Below the pieces are notes generated by a model that had not been told where the DNA came from, did no database searches, and saw only the letters and a list, made by a program, of their open reading frames with translations. A DNA stretch of 5,421 nucleotides from Chloroflexota bacterium. Lineage in GTDB: Bacteria > Chloroflexota > Limnocylindria > Limnocylindrales > CSP1-4. Positions 1 to 5,421 of the stretch are shown one piece after another. The stretch is from positions 1 through 5,421 of the forward strand of contig DAIERN010000110.1 in the NCBI GenBank assembly GCA_027346765.1, in the 5' to 3' direction. The position numbers were made by a program, and so were the translations under genes. Position 1 is the first letter of the stretch, and every line of letters starts with the position of its first letter.

Positions 1-569
1 CGTCGGCGCCGGGCGCAACGTCAACGCCATTCGTGCCCGTGCCCACGCCGGTCAGCAACGCACCAATCGTCGTCTCGGGCGAGGTGTGGCAGAGCGCGAC
101 GCTCAACTACTCGTTCGAGTACGACCCCGATTCGTGGACCCTGACCGACTGGACCGACGACACCGCGATCTTCAGCTCGGTCCAGTTCGACGCCCAGGCC
201 ATCATCCACGCGGTGCCCGCGGCCACATCGCCGGCTGAGCTGATCGCCCAGCAACTGGGCGTGGTGGACACGTTCATGATCGGCCGGGTCAAGGACAGCG
301 ACGACTACGACGCGCTCCTTGGTCCCAGCATCGGCTACGTCAACGGCGAGGGCGACGTTTACTCGGGCACCTTGCTCAGCAACGATGGCACGCCCATTGC
401 GCCCGGCGGGGTGACGATCCTGGCCGCCACGGACGGCCGACTGACCGTTGCGGTGCTTGTGATCGTCGGCTCGCCCGACGCCCAGGTTGGCCCCGGCACG
501 CATCAGCACGCGGCCCGTAGCTCGGCCGACGACTTCTTGAAGACCTTCGACTGGGACACGCGGCAATGA
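1..569 (+). CDS. Exported-looking protein of unknown function, 3' part only (5' end outside window)
   Basis: The reading frame is open from base 3 to the TGA at 567-569, so the gene begins upstream. A GTG at 33 is possible, but it would start in the middle of a linker and give no signal peptide, so I treat the gene as 5'-truncated. The first ~25 visible residues are rich in Pro, Thr, Ser, Ala and Val (for example FVPVPTPVSNAP), typical of a low-complexity linker behind a lipoprotein or secretion signal. A compact domain of about 150 residues follows, opening with LNYSFEYDPDSW. This resembles the 'FSFEYPxxW' opening of PsbP/Mog1-like domains in exported bacterial proteins; the resemblance is by eye only. 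No catalytic motif or membrane segment is visible. Its stop overlaps the start of the S53 peptidase gene (ATGA), so the two are probably co-translated, and it may be a partner surface protein. Function unknown. Confidence 0.75.
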   Translation, partial: SAPGATSTPFVPVPTPVSNAPIVVSGEVWQSATLNYSFEYDPDSWTLTDWTDDTAIFSSVQFDAQAIIHAVPAATSPAELIAQQLGVVDTFMIGRVKDSDDYDALLGPSIGYVNGEGDVYSGTLLSNDGTPIAPGGVTILAATDGRLTVAVLVIVGSPDAQVGPGTHQHAARSSADDFLKTFDWDTRQ

Positions 570-2272
570 AGCTGACGCGCGTCCTGGTCATGGCGGCCCT
601 GCTGATCGCCTGTGCCGGCCAGCCCGCAGCGCAGCAGGCGGTCACGCCCGGAGCTTCGCAGCCTGCCGGTCAGTCGGAGGCCCGGCCCGTCAGCTTGGGA
701 CCGACCGCCGCGGGCGAGCAGGTCCAGTTCACCGTCAGCCTGCGACTGCCCGGCGCGGCCGATCTCGATCGTTACCTGCACGGCCTGGTGACACCCGGCT
801 CGAGCAACTACCAGCGCTTCCTGACGCCCGCGCAGTTCGGCACTCGCTTTGGGTTGTCCGACGCCCGGATCGCGGCCATCGTGGCATGGCTCAAGAGCGC
901 CGGCCTCGCGGTGGAGGTAATGCCGCAGCGGACGTCGGTGGCGGTCAGCGGCACTGCCGCGGCCGTGAGTGGGCTGCTCGGCGTCAGCTTCGTCGACTGG
1001 CAGAACGCTGCCGGAATCCGGTACCACGTGCCGGTCGGTGAGGTTGTCGTGCCCGCTGCGCTGGGCAGTGATGTCGATGCGGTGCTGGGCCTGAACACTG
1101 AGCCGCTCATTCGGCCCGCGGCGGTGCCCGTTCCAATTGCGGCGGGCGCCGGCGACGGCCTGCTACCGGATACGGTCGCGGCCGCGTACGAGATCAAGCC
1201 GCTGCACGACGCCGGGCTGCACGGCGAGGGCATGACGATCGCGATCGTGTCGTTCGACAAGTTCACGCCCAGCGACGTCACGCTGTTCGATCAGACGTTT
1301 GGTATCCAGGGCGCGCCCCCGGTCGACGTCGTCCATCTCGAGGGCGGGCCCGAGGAGCTGGGCAGCGGGTCGGGCGAGGTGGCTCTCGATATCCAGGTCA
1401 TCCGCGGCATCGCGCCCCAGGCCCAGATCATCAGCTACGAAGGCCCCAACGTCTCGGACGGTTTCGCACCGACCATGTCGCGCATCGTCGCCGACGGACG
1501 CGCCCAGATCGTGAGCATCAGCTGGGGGCTGTGCGAGAACCAGAGCAACCCCACCGCGATGCGCGCCGAACAGCGCGAGTTCGCGGCCGCCTTCGCGGCG
1601 GGCTTGAGCGTCTTCACCTCGTCAGGCGACGACGCGGCGTTCGACTGCCGCCGCGTCGACGTTTCAGACAACCCCATGCAGCGCGACCTGACGCCGGGCG
1701 TGGACTGGCCGTCGGGCAGTCGCAGCGTGATCAGCGTGGGCGGCACGTTCCTGACCATGCGCGAAGACGGCACGTATGTCGAGGAGGCGGGCTGGGAAGA
1801 GCCCCTCGGCGGATCCGGCGGCGGCGGCGGGCTGTCGTCCTGGGTTCAGCGGCCCGAGTGGCAGGTGGGCGCCGGAGTCAATAACTCGTCGAGCAACGGC
1901 AACCGCCAGGTGCCCGACGTGGCCGGCCCGGCGGATCCATCGAGTGGCTTCGTCGTGACCTACACCGATCCCGACCAGGGCCTGGTCCGCGGCCAGGTGG
2001 GCGGCACGAGCGCTGCCGCGCCGTTCTGGGCCGCGTCCATGCTGCTCACCCAGCAGCTTGCCAAAAGTGAAGGCGTGCCGGCCCTTGGGCCGCTCGCCCC
2101 GGTGCTCTACCAGCTCGCTGCCGAGCAGCCCGCCGGCGCCGTGTTCCACGACATCATCCGCGGCGGCAACCTGCTCTACTCCGCGGCCGCCGGCTGGGAT
2201 TACTCGACCGGACTGGGCTCGCCGCGGGTCGCGCCGCTGGCCCGCGCGATCGTCGACCTTCTGAAGCGCTAG
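566..2272 (+). CDS. Sedolisin-family (peptidase S53) serine-carboxyl protease precursor, probable lipoprotein
   Basis: This is a 568-residue secreted endopeptidase precursor of the pseudomonalisin/kumamolisin group. These enzymes usually work at acidic pH and mature by removing their own propeptide. Residues 1-16 form a signal (K2 and R5, a hydrophobic stretch, then lipobox LIAC with C16), suggesting lipid anchoring outside the membrane. Residues ~45-180 match the Pro-kumamolisin activation domain (NYQRFLTPAQFGTRFGLSD at ~81-99). The catalytic domain runs from ~190 to the end. Catalytic Glu271 and Asp275 lie in GEVALDIQ, the oxyanion Asp355 in TSSGDD, and the nucleophile Ser482 in GGTSAAAP. 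The C-terminal calcium site is present (Asp529-Ile530, then AGWD with Gly543 and Asp545). All key residues are intact and the length is normal for a full precursor, so it should be active. The ATG at 566 is chosen because it supplies the positively charged signal n-region; the in-frame ATG at 590 would remove it. A weak GGGA lies at 553-556. The start overlaps the preceding stop by ATGA. Confidence 0.95.
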   Translation: MKLTRVLVMAALLIACAGQPAAQQAVTPGASQPAGQSEARPVSLGPTAAGEQVQFTVSLRLPGAADLDRYLHGLVTPGSSNYQRFLTPAQFGTRFGLSDARIAAIVAWLKSAGLAVEVMPQRTSVAVSGTAAAVSGLLGVSFVDWQNAAGIRYHVPVGEVVVPAALGSDVDAVLGLNTEPLIRPAAVPVPIAAGAGDGLLPDTVAAAYEIKPLHDAGLHGEGMTIAIVSFDKFTPSDVTLFDQTFGIQGAPPVDVVHLEGGPEELGSGSGEVALDIQVIRGIAPQAQIISYEGPNVSDGFAPTMSRIVADGRAQIVSISWGLCENQSNPTAMRAEQREFAAAFAAGLSVFTSSGDDAAFDCRRVDVSDNPMQRDLTPGVDWPSGSRSVISVGGTFLTMREDGTYVEEAGWEEPLGGSGGGGGLSSWVQRPEWQVGAGVNNSSSNGNRQVPDVAGPADPSSGFVVTYTDPDQGLVRGQVGGTSAAAPFWAASMLLTQQLAKSEGVPALGPLAPVLYQLAAEQPAGAVFHDIIRGGNLLYSAAAGWDYSTGLGSPRVAPLARAIVDLLKR

Positions 2273-3474
2273 ACCCTCGGGAAGTCGGCTTCCGGCTCGG
2301 CCGCGGCCAATAGAAGCGCCGCGAACAGGGTCGTGCGCGGCACGATCGAGTCCACCTCGAGGTATTCGCCTGGCGCGTGATCCGCGCCACCCACTGGCCC
2401 CAGGCCGTCGAGTGAGGGCACGCCCATGCCGGACGTCGTGTTCGCGTCTGACGCGCCACCGGTTGCAGCGTCGCGCAGCTCGAAACCGATCCGCGCGGCC
2501 AGACTGATCGCCAGGTCCGCCAGCGCGGCGGTGGCCGGCGTCTTCTCCATGGGCAGCCAGTGGTGCAGCCGCTCGATGGTGCACGTGGTGTCAGGCACGG
2601 TCGAGCCTTCCGCGATCGCGCGGATCTCCGCCTCCACCGCCTCGAGGTTGTTGACGGTCGTGGCGCGGACGTCGACCTGCAGCTCGCACTTGTCGGCAAC
2701 GATGTTGGGCCGCGTCCCGCCGTGAATCGCGCCGACGTTGACCGTCACCCCCGGCCAGCGACCGTTGAGCGCGTGCAGGGCGAGCGTCTTGTGGGCCGCT
2801 TCCAGGGTGGCGCTGCGGCCCTTCTCCGGTTCGACGCCGGCATGCGCCGCGCGACCGATCACGGTCAGGCGAAAATCGGCGATGCCCTTGCGCGCGCTGA
2901 CAATGTCGCCGTTCTCGCGCGCCGATTCGAGGACGAACGCCACGCTGGCATCGCGCGCCGCGACCTCGATGTGCGGCGTGCTCGACGGTGAGCCGATCTC
3001 CTCGTCGGGGTTGGCCACGAAGGTCAGCCGATCGAACGGCAGCCAATCTGCAGGCGCGCCACCGCCGCGCGTCGAGCGCAGGACGCGCAACGCGTACAGG
3101 CCGGTCAGCAGCCCGCCCTTCATGTCGTCGACGCCCGGCCCGTAGGCGCGGCCGTCCTCGATGACGAACGGCCGCTCAGCGACGGTTCCCGCCTCGAACA
3201 CTGTGTCGAGGTGGCCGATCAACACGGCGCGCCCCCTGCCCCGGCCGTCGAGCACTCCAACGACGGTGTCACCCAGGGTCTCGTGCGGCAGAACCGTCAC
3301 TTGCGCACCCAGGTCACGAAGCTGGGCCGCGATCCAGCGACCGACTTCATCGACGCCCGACTTGGTGTACGTGCCGCAGTCGATGTTGACCAAGCGCTCA
3401 AGGTCGGCCAGGTAGTCGGCCTGACTGGCGGTCAGGGCGGCCTGCAGGCTGGCAAGCTGTGCATCGGTAACCAT
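2269..3474 (-). CDS. M20-family zinc metallopeptidase (glutamate carboxypeptidase/ArgE/DapE-like)
   Basis: This 401-residue protein is a probable cytoplasmic di-zinc amidohydrolase that trims an amino acid or acyl group from a small peptide or N-acyl amino acid; it has no signal peptide. All M20 metal and catalytic positions are visible: His88 and Asp90 in LIGHLDTV, bridging Asp117 in GPGVDDMKGG, general base Glu158 with Glu159 in NPDEEIGS, Glu183 in VLESARENGD, and His366 in GGADHAPGE. The inserted dimerisation domain spans about 195-310, with the usual GRAAHAG (His211) and GGTRPNIVAD. The pattern is closest by eye to carboxypeptidase G2-type enzymes, but substrate cannot be read from sequence; aminoacylase, dipeptidase and ArgE/DapE-like roles remain open. 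The start is ATG at 3474-3472, with no Shine-Dalgarno sequence in the preceding bases. The gene is divergent from the Mur-ligase gene across 50 bases and convergent with the S53 gene, sharing a CTAG stop overlap with it. Confidence 0.93.
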   Translation of the reverse strand: MVTDAQLASLQAALTASQADYLADLERLVNIDCGTYTKSGVDEVGRWIAAQLRDLGAQVTVLPHETLGDTVVGVLDGRGRGRAVLIGHLDTVFEAGTVAERPFVIEDGRAYGPGVDDMKGGLLTGLYALRVLRSTRGGGAPADWLPFDRLTFVANPDEEIGSPSSTPHIEVAARDASVAFVLESARENGDIVSARKGIADFRLTVIGRAAHAGVEPEKGRSATLEAAHKTLALHALNGRWPGVTVNVGAIHGGTRPNIVADKCELQVDVRATTVNNLEAVEAEIRAIAEGSTVPDTTCTIERLHHWLPMEKTPATAALADLAISLAARIGFELRDAATGGASDANTTSGMGVPSLDGLGPVGGADHAPGEYLEVDSIVPRTTLFAALLLAAAEPEADFPRV

Positions 3475-3480
3475 GGCGGC

Positions 3481-3486
3481 AGGGTA
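3481..3486 (-). promoter_or_regulatory. Candidate leaderless -10 element (TACCCT) for the M20 peptidase gene
   Basis: Read on the minus strand, TACCCT fits the loose TANNNT pattern and ends six bases before the ATG at 3474. That spacing would start the transcript at the ATG itself, as in leaderless genes of high-GC bacteria. It lies within the GGGTACCC palindrome at 3482-3489 except for one base. No -35 match is seen, and TANNNT occurs often by chance, so this is tentative. Confidence 0.28.
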
Positions 3487-3508
3487 CCCGAGGCATCCAT
3501 TCAGTTCC

Positions 3509-3514
3509 TATACT
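3509..3514 (+). promoter_or_regulatory. Candidate -10 element (TATACT) for the Mur-ligase gene
   Basis: TATACT differs from the TATAAT consensus at one position and ends ten bases before the GTG start at 3525. Transcription would begin about three or four bases before the start codon, giving a nearly leaderless mRNA, which fits the lack of a Shine-Dalgarno sequence. No good -35 hexamer is seen 16-18 bases upstream, so the call rests on the -10 and its position alone. Confidence 0.4.
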
Positions 3515-3524
3515 CCGGCGCACC

Positions 3525-5267
3525 GTGCGCCTGGTCGAAATACGTGTCCTCGACGGTCCGAACATCTATCTGCTCGAGCCTGCCATCCGCATCGAGGTCG
3601 TCGTGGGCCGGCGGCGGACGTGGTACGGGTCGCGCATGCCCGGGGCATATGACCTGATCCGGCTTGGCGCCAACGTGCGTCCCAGCGACGCGCCATCGTC
3701 GGTAGTCGCGCTGGCCAACGCGGTCCGCCGGCTGCACCGCGCGGCACTTGACCGGCACGTGCCGGTGACGATCCACCGCACCAGCGAGCCCGGTCACTGG
3801 GTTGTCGCCTATCCGTGGCAGGCCCGCGATCAGGCAGAGACGATCGCCCGCGCGGCGCTGCGGATCGCGGACGCGAACGGTTCGACGGAACGCCTGTTCG
3901 CGCGGGCCGTGGAGCGGGTGCGCGACGCCGGTGGCCCGGCACCCGAGTGGCTCACGGACGCCGTACTAACGAAGCTGCGCAACCGCGACGGCAAGCGCGT
4001 GCCGATGATCAGCATCAGCGGCACCAACGGCAAGAGCACGACCACGCGCATGGTCAGCCACATCGCGCGCCTCTCCGGCCAGCACGTGGGCACGACCACG
4101 ACCGACGGCGTGTACGTCGACGAGGTACTGACCGAGGCGGGCGACTTCACCGGTCCGCAGGGCGCCAGGGCGGTACTCAGCCAGCCGGGGGTGGATCTGG
4201 CGGTGCTCGAAACGGCGCGCGGCGGGATCCTGTTGCGCGGCCTGGGCTACGAGTCGAACGACGTCAGCATCCTGACCAACGTCAGCGCCGACCACCTCGA
4301 CCTGCAGGGGCTGCACACGCTGCCTGAGCTGGCGGAGGTGAAGTCGGTCATCTGCCGCGTCACCCGGCCCAGCGGCACGGTCGTCCTCAACGCCGACGAC
4401 CAGCTGGTGGCGGGCGTGGCCGCGCGGGTCAAGGCAAAGGTCGTGCTGTTCAGCGTCCGCGGCACCGGCGCGCGGCTGCGGCGCCATCTTCGCCGCGACG
4501 GGCGGGCGTTCATCTACGAGGGCGGCTGGCTCGTGGAGGTCGCCGGGCAGCGGTCGCGCAGGATCGTCGCGGCTACCGACGTTCCGGCGACGCTGGGCGG
4601 CCTGGCGCGGCACAACATCGCCAACGCTCTCGCGGCGGCCGCCGGCGCGCGGGCGCTGGGTTTCAGCGCGCAGCAGGTGGCCGCCGGCCTGAAGGACTTC
4701 CGCATCTCGCACGATTTGATGCCCGGCCGGCTCAACCTGTATCGCCGCGGCAACCGGCTCGTGGTCATCGACTACGCGCACAACGTGGCCGGCCTGACCG
4801 TGCTGCTCGACACGGTTGAGGCGCTCATCGGTGGTCGCGGCAAGCGGCGAGCGACGCTATCGCTCATCGTGGGCAGCGCGGGCGACCGGCCCGACGATCA
4901 GCTGCGTGAATTGGCCCGGATGGCTGCGCAGCGTGCCGACCAGCTGGCGCTCAAAGAGGATCTGCCGTTCCTGCGCGGGCGTTCGCGCGAGAGCACATTG
5001 GGCGAGCTGCGCGAGGGCTTCCGCGCCGGGGGTGCCAACCCGGCGGCAGTGCCGGTCTACATCGACGAGGCAACGGCGTTGCGCGGCGAGCTCCAGACAG
5101 CGGGCCGATTCGCCGCCGATCAGAGCGGAGAGCCGCGCGTCTTGGTCCTGATGTGCCACGCGCACCGCGAGGAGGTCGCCGACTACCTCCAGGCCGCGGG
5201 TTTCGAGCCGGCAAATGAGCTCGCCAGCCTGGCCGACTTCCAAGCTAGCCTGAACAGTCCAGCCTAG
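3525..5267 (+). CDS. Cyanophycin synthetase-like Mur ligase lacking the ATP-grasp domain
   Basis: This 580-residue protein is a probable cytoplasmic ATP-dependent amide-bond-forming ligase of the CphA-type Mur family. Residues 1-~115 resemble the CphA N-domain: an opening VLDGPNIY (CphA 'LRGPNxY/W') and HRTSEPGHWVVAYPW at ~84-98. The Mur half runs from ~155. It has P-loop GTNGKSTT (Gly166, Lys170, Ser171), TTTDGVYVD, magnesium-ligand Glu229 in LETARGGI, His257 in SADHL, likely carbamylated Lys273 in EVKSV, NADD at 289-292, HNIANALAA at 363-371, IDYAHN at 415-420, GSAGDRPDD at 450-458, and the CphA-type KEDLPFLRGR at 477-486. Full CphA proteins are about 870-900 residues because an ATP-grasp domain sits between these halves; here only ~40 residues join them. 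In CphA the Mur half adds arginine to the aspartate side chain, so an amino-acid ligation is expected but the substrate is unknown. GTG at 3525 is chosen because the CphA-like N-terminus starts there and no earlier in-frame start exists. It is divergent from the M20 gene. Confidence 0.88.
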   Translation: MRLVEIRVLDGPNIYLLEPAIRIEVVVGRRRTWYGSRMPGAYDLIRLGANVRPSDAPSSVVALANAVRRLHRAALDRHVPVTIHRTSEPGHWVVAYPWQARDQAETIARAALRIADANGSTERLFARAVERVRDAGGPAPEWLTDAVLTKLRNRDGKRVPMISISGTNGKSTTTRMVSHIARLSGQHVGTTTTDGVYVDEVLTEAGDFTGPQGARAVLSQPGVDLAVLETARGGILLRGLGYESNDVSILTNVSADHLDLQGLHTLPELAEVKSVICRVTRPSGTVVLNADDQLVAGVAARVKAKVVLFSVRGTGARLRRHLRRDGRAFIYEGGWLVEVAGQRSRRIVAATDVPATLGGLARHNIANALAAAAGARALGFSAQQVAAGLKDFRISHDLMPGRLNLYRRGNRLVVIDYAHNVAGLTVLLDTVEALIGGRGKRRATLSLIVGSAGDRPDDQLRELARMAAQRADQLALKEDLPFLRGRSRESTLGELREGFRAGGANPAAVPVYIDEATALRGELQTAGRFAADQSGEPRVLVLMCHAHREEVADYLQAAGFEPANELASLADFQASLNSPA

Positions 5268-5272
5268 CCCCG

Positions 5273-5421
5273 CTACGCCAGGATGATGCCCGACCCAGGG
5301 ATAGGTGTGCCGGCTTGGAATGCCGCCCGGAGCCGCTGCGGCGGAGTGGCGAATCGTAGCCCAAGCGCGGTCAGCAGATCGTCGACGACAGCTCTGTTCG
5401 CCCGTGTATCGGCCAGCACGA
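5273..5421 (-). CDS. Unidentified protein, C-terminal 48 residues (gene continues beyond window)
   Basis: On the minus strand a frame is open from the window edge to a TAG at 5275-5273, encoding 48 residues. They include RAVVDDLLTALGLRF and end in IPGSGIILA. The composition is that of an ordinary globular protein with an amphipathic helix, whereas one competing minus-strand frame hits a stop and the other gives an Arg/Ser/His-rich, shadow-like peptide. The end lies five bases from the Mur-ligase stop, matching the tight packing elsewhere in the window. G/C at third positions looks somewhat lower than in the neighbours, but the sample is too short to read much into this. I do not recognise the family. 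Confidence 0.6.
   Translation of the reverse strand, partial: VLADTRANRAVVDDLLTALGLRFATPPQRLRAAFQAGTPIPGSGIILA

Larger units (their letters stand above)
3475..3524. promoter_or_regulatory. Divergent intergenic region between the M20 peptidase and Mur-ligase genes
   Basis: These 50 bases are the only noncoding stretch in the window longer than a few bases, and must hold at least the 5' control of both flanking genes. They contain candidate -10 elements on each strand (listed separately) and a perfect 8-base palindrome, GGGTACCC, at 3482-3489, which overlaps the minus-strand candidate. Neither strand shows a purine-rich ribosome binding site before its start codon. The A+T content in the middle (about 3496-3514) is visibly higher than in the surrounding coding DNA. 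Confidence 0.6.

Noticed and set aside
21..566. Minus-strand open frame of 181 codons opposite the first gene
   Set aside because: The plus-strand frame has natural protein composition and overlaps the protease start by ATGA; the antisense translation is Arg/Val/Gly/His-rich and has no domain features.
1807..1836. Glycine-rich run in the S53 protein (GGSGGGGGLSSW), possible linker or repeat
   Set aside because: A GxSGGG segment followed by an aromatic/proline stretch is a normal conserved loop of sedolisins, so it is part of the catalytic domain.
2280..2293. Small hairpin (GGAAG, TCGG loop, CTTCC) near the S53/M20 junction, possible terminator
   Set aside because: The stem is only five base pairs, has no following T-run on either strand, and lies inside the M20 coding sequence.
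2299..2308. Perfect palindrome GGCCGCGGCC
   Set aside because: It lies within alanine codons of the M20 C-terminus and is readily explained by GC-rich codon use.
1664..2584. Long minus-strand open frame (306 codons) across the S53/M20 junction, and a similar one at 3966-4781
   Set aside because: Both are antisense or out of frame to well-supported genes; their translations are Arg/Ala/Gly/His-rich with no recognisable motif, as expected for shadows in GC-rich DNA.
3525..5267. Annotating the ligase as true cyanophycin synthetase (cphA), MurE/MurC, or PgsB/CapB
   Set aside because: The ATP-grasp half needed for cyanophycin is absent; the CphA-type N-domain and KED..LRGR motif argue against MurC/MurE and poly-gamma-glutamate synthases.

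Overview
The window is gene-dense bacterial chromosomal DNA, roughly two-thirds G+C by eye, with G or C in most third codon positions. It holds three complete protein genes and two cut by the window edges. The proline/threonine-rich linker of the first protein, a lipoprotein-type S53 peptidase, the lack of Shine-Dalgarno sequences at two starts and the compact layout fit an uncultured Chloroflexota-like bacterium. A high-GC actinobacterium is the main alternative. This placement is inference, because no rRNA or other marker gene is present.

Layout from left to right: (1) the 3' part of a gene for an exported-looking protein of unknown function, plus strand, ending at 569; (2) a complete sedolisin (S53) serine-carboxyl peptidase precursor with a lipoprotein-like signal, 566-2272, translationally coupled to the previous gene through an ATGA overlap; (3) a complete M20-family zinc peptidase on the minus strand, 2269-3474, whose stop codon lies within the same CTAG tetranucleotide as the S53 stop; (4) a 50-base divergent intergenic region with candidate leaderless promoters on both strands; (5) a complete 580-residue Mur-ligase protein of the cyanophycin synthetase type, 3525-5267, which lacks the ATP-grasp domain; (6) the 3' end of an unidentified minus-strand gene, 5273 to the window edge, only five bases beyond the Mur-ligase stop. 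No RNA gene, mobile element, CRISPR array or convincing intrinsic terminator was seen.

The two plus-strand genes on the left probably form an operon for cell-surface or secreted proteins, one of them a protease. The divergent pair on the right joins an ATP-dependent amide-bond-forming enzyme with a metallopeptidase that would cleave amide bonds. A ligase/hydrolase pair acting on the same small peptide or isopeptide is an attractive but unproven reading. The most notable item is the Mur ligase: it keeps the front N-domain and the Mur half of cyanophycin synthetase but not the ATP-grasp half that adds aspartate, so it is unlikely to make ordinary cyanophycin alone.
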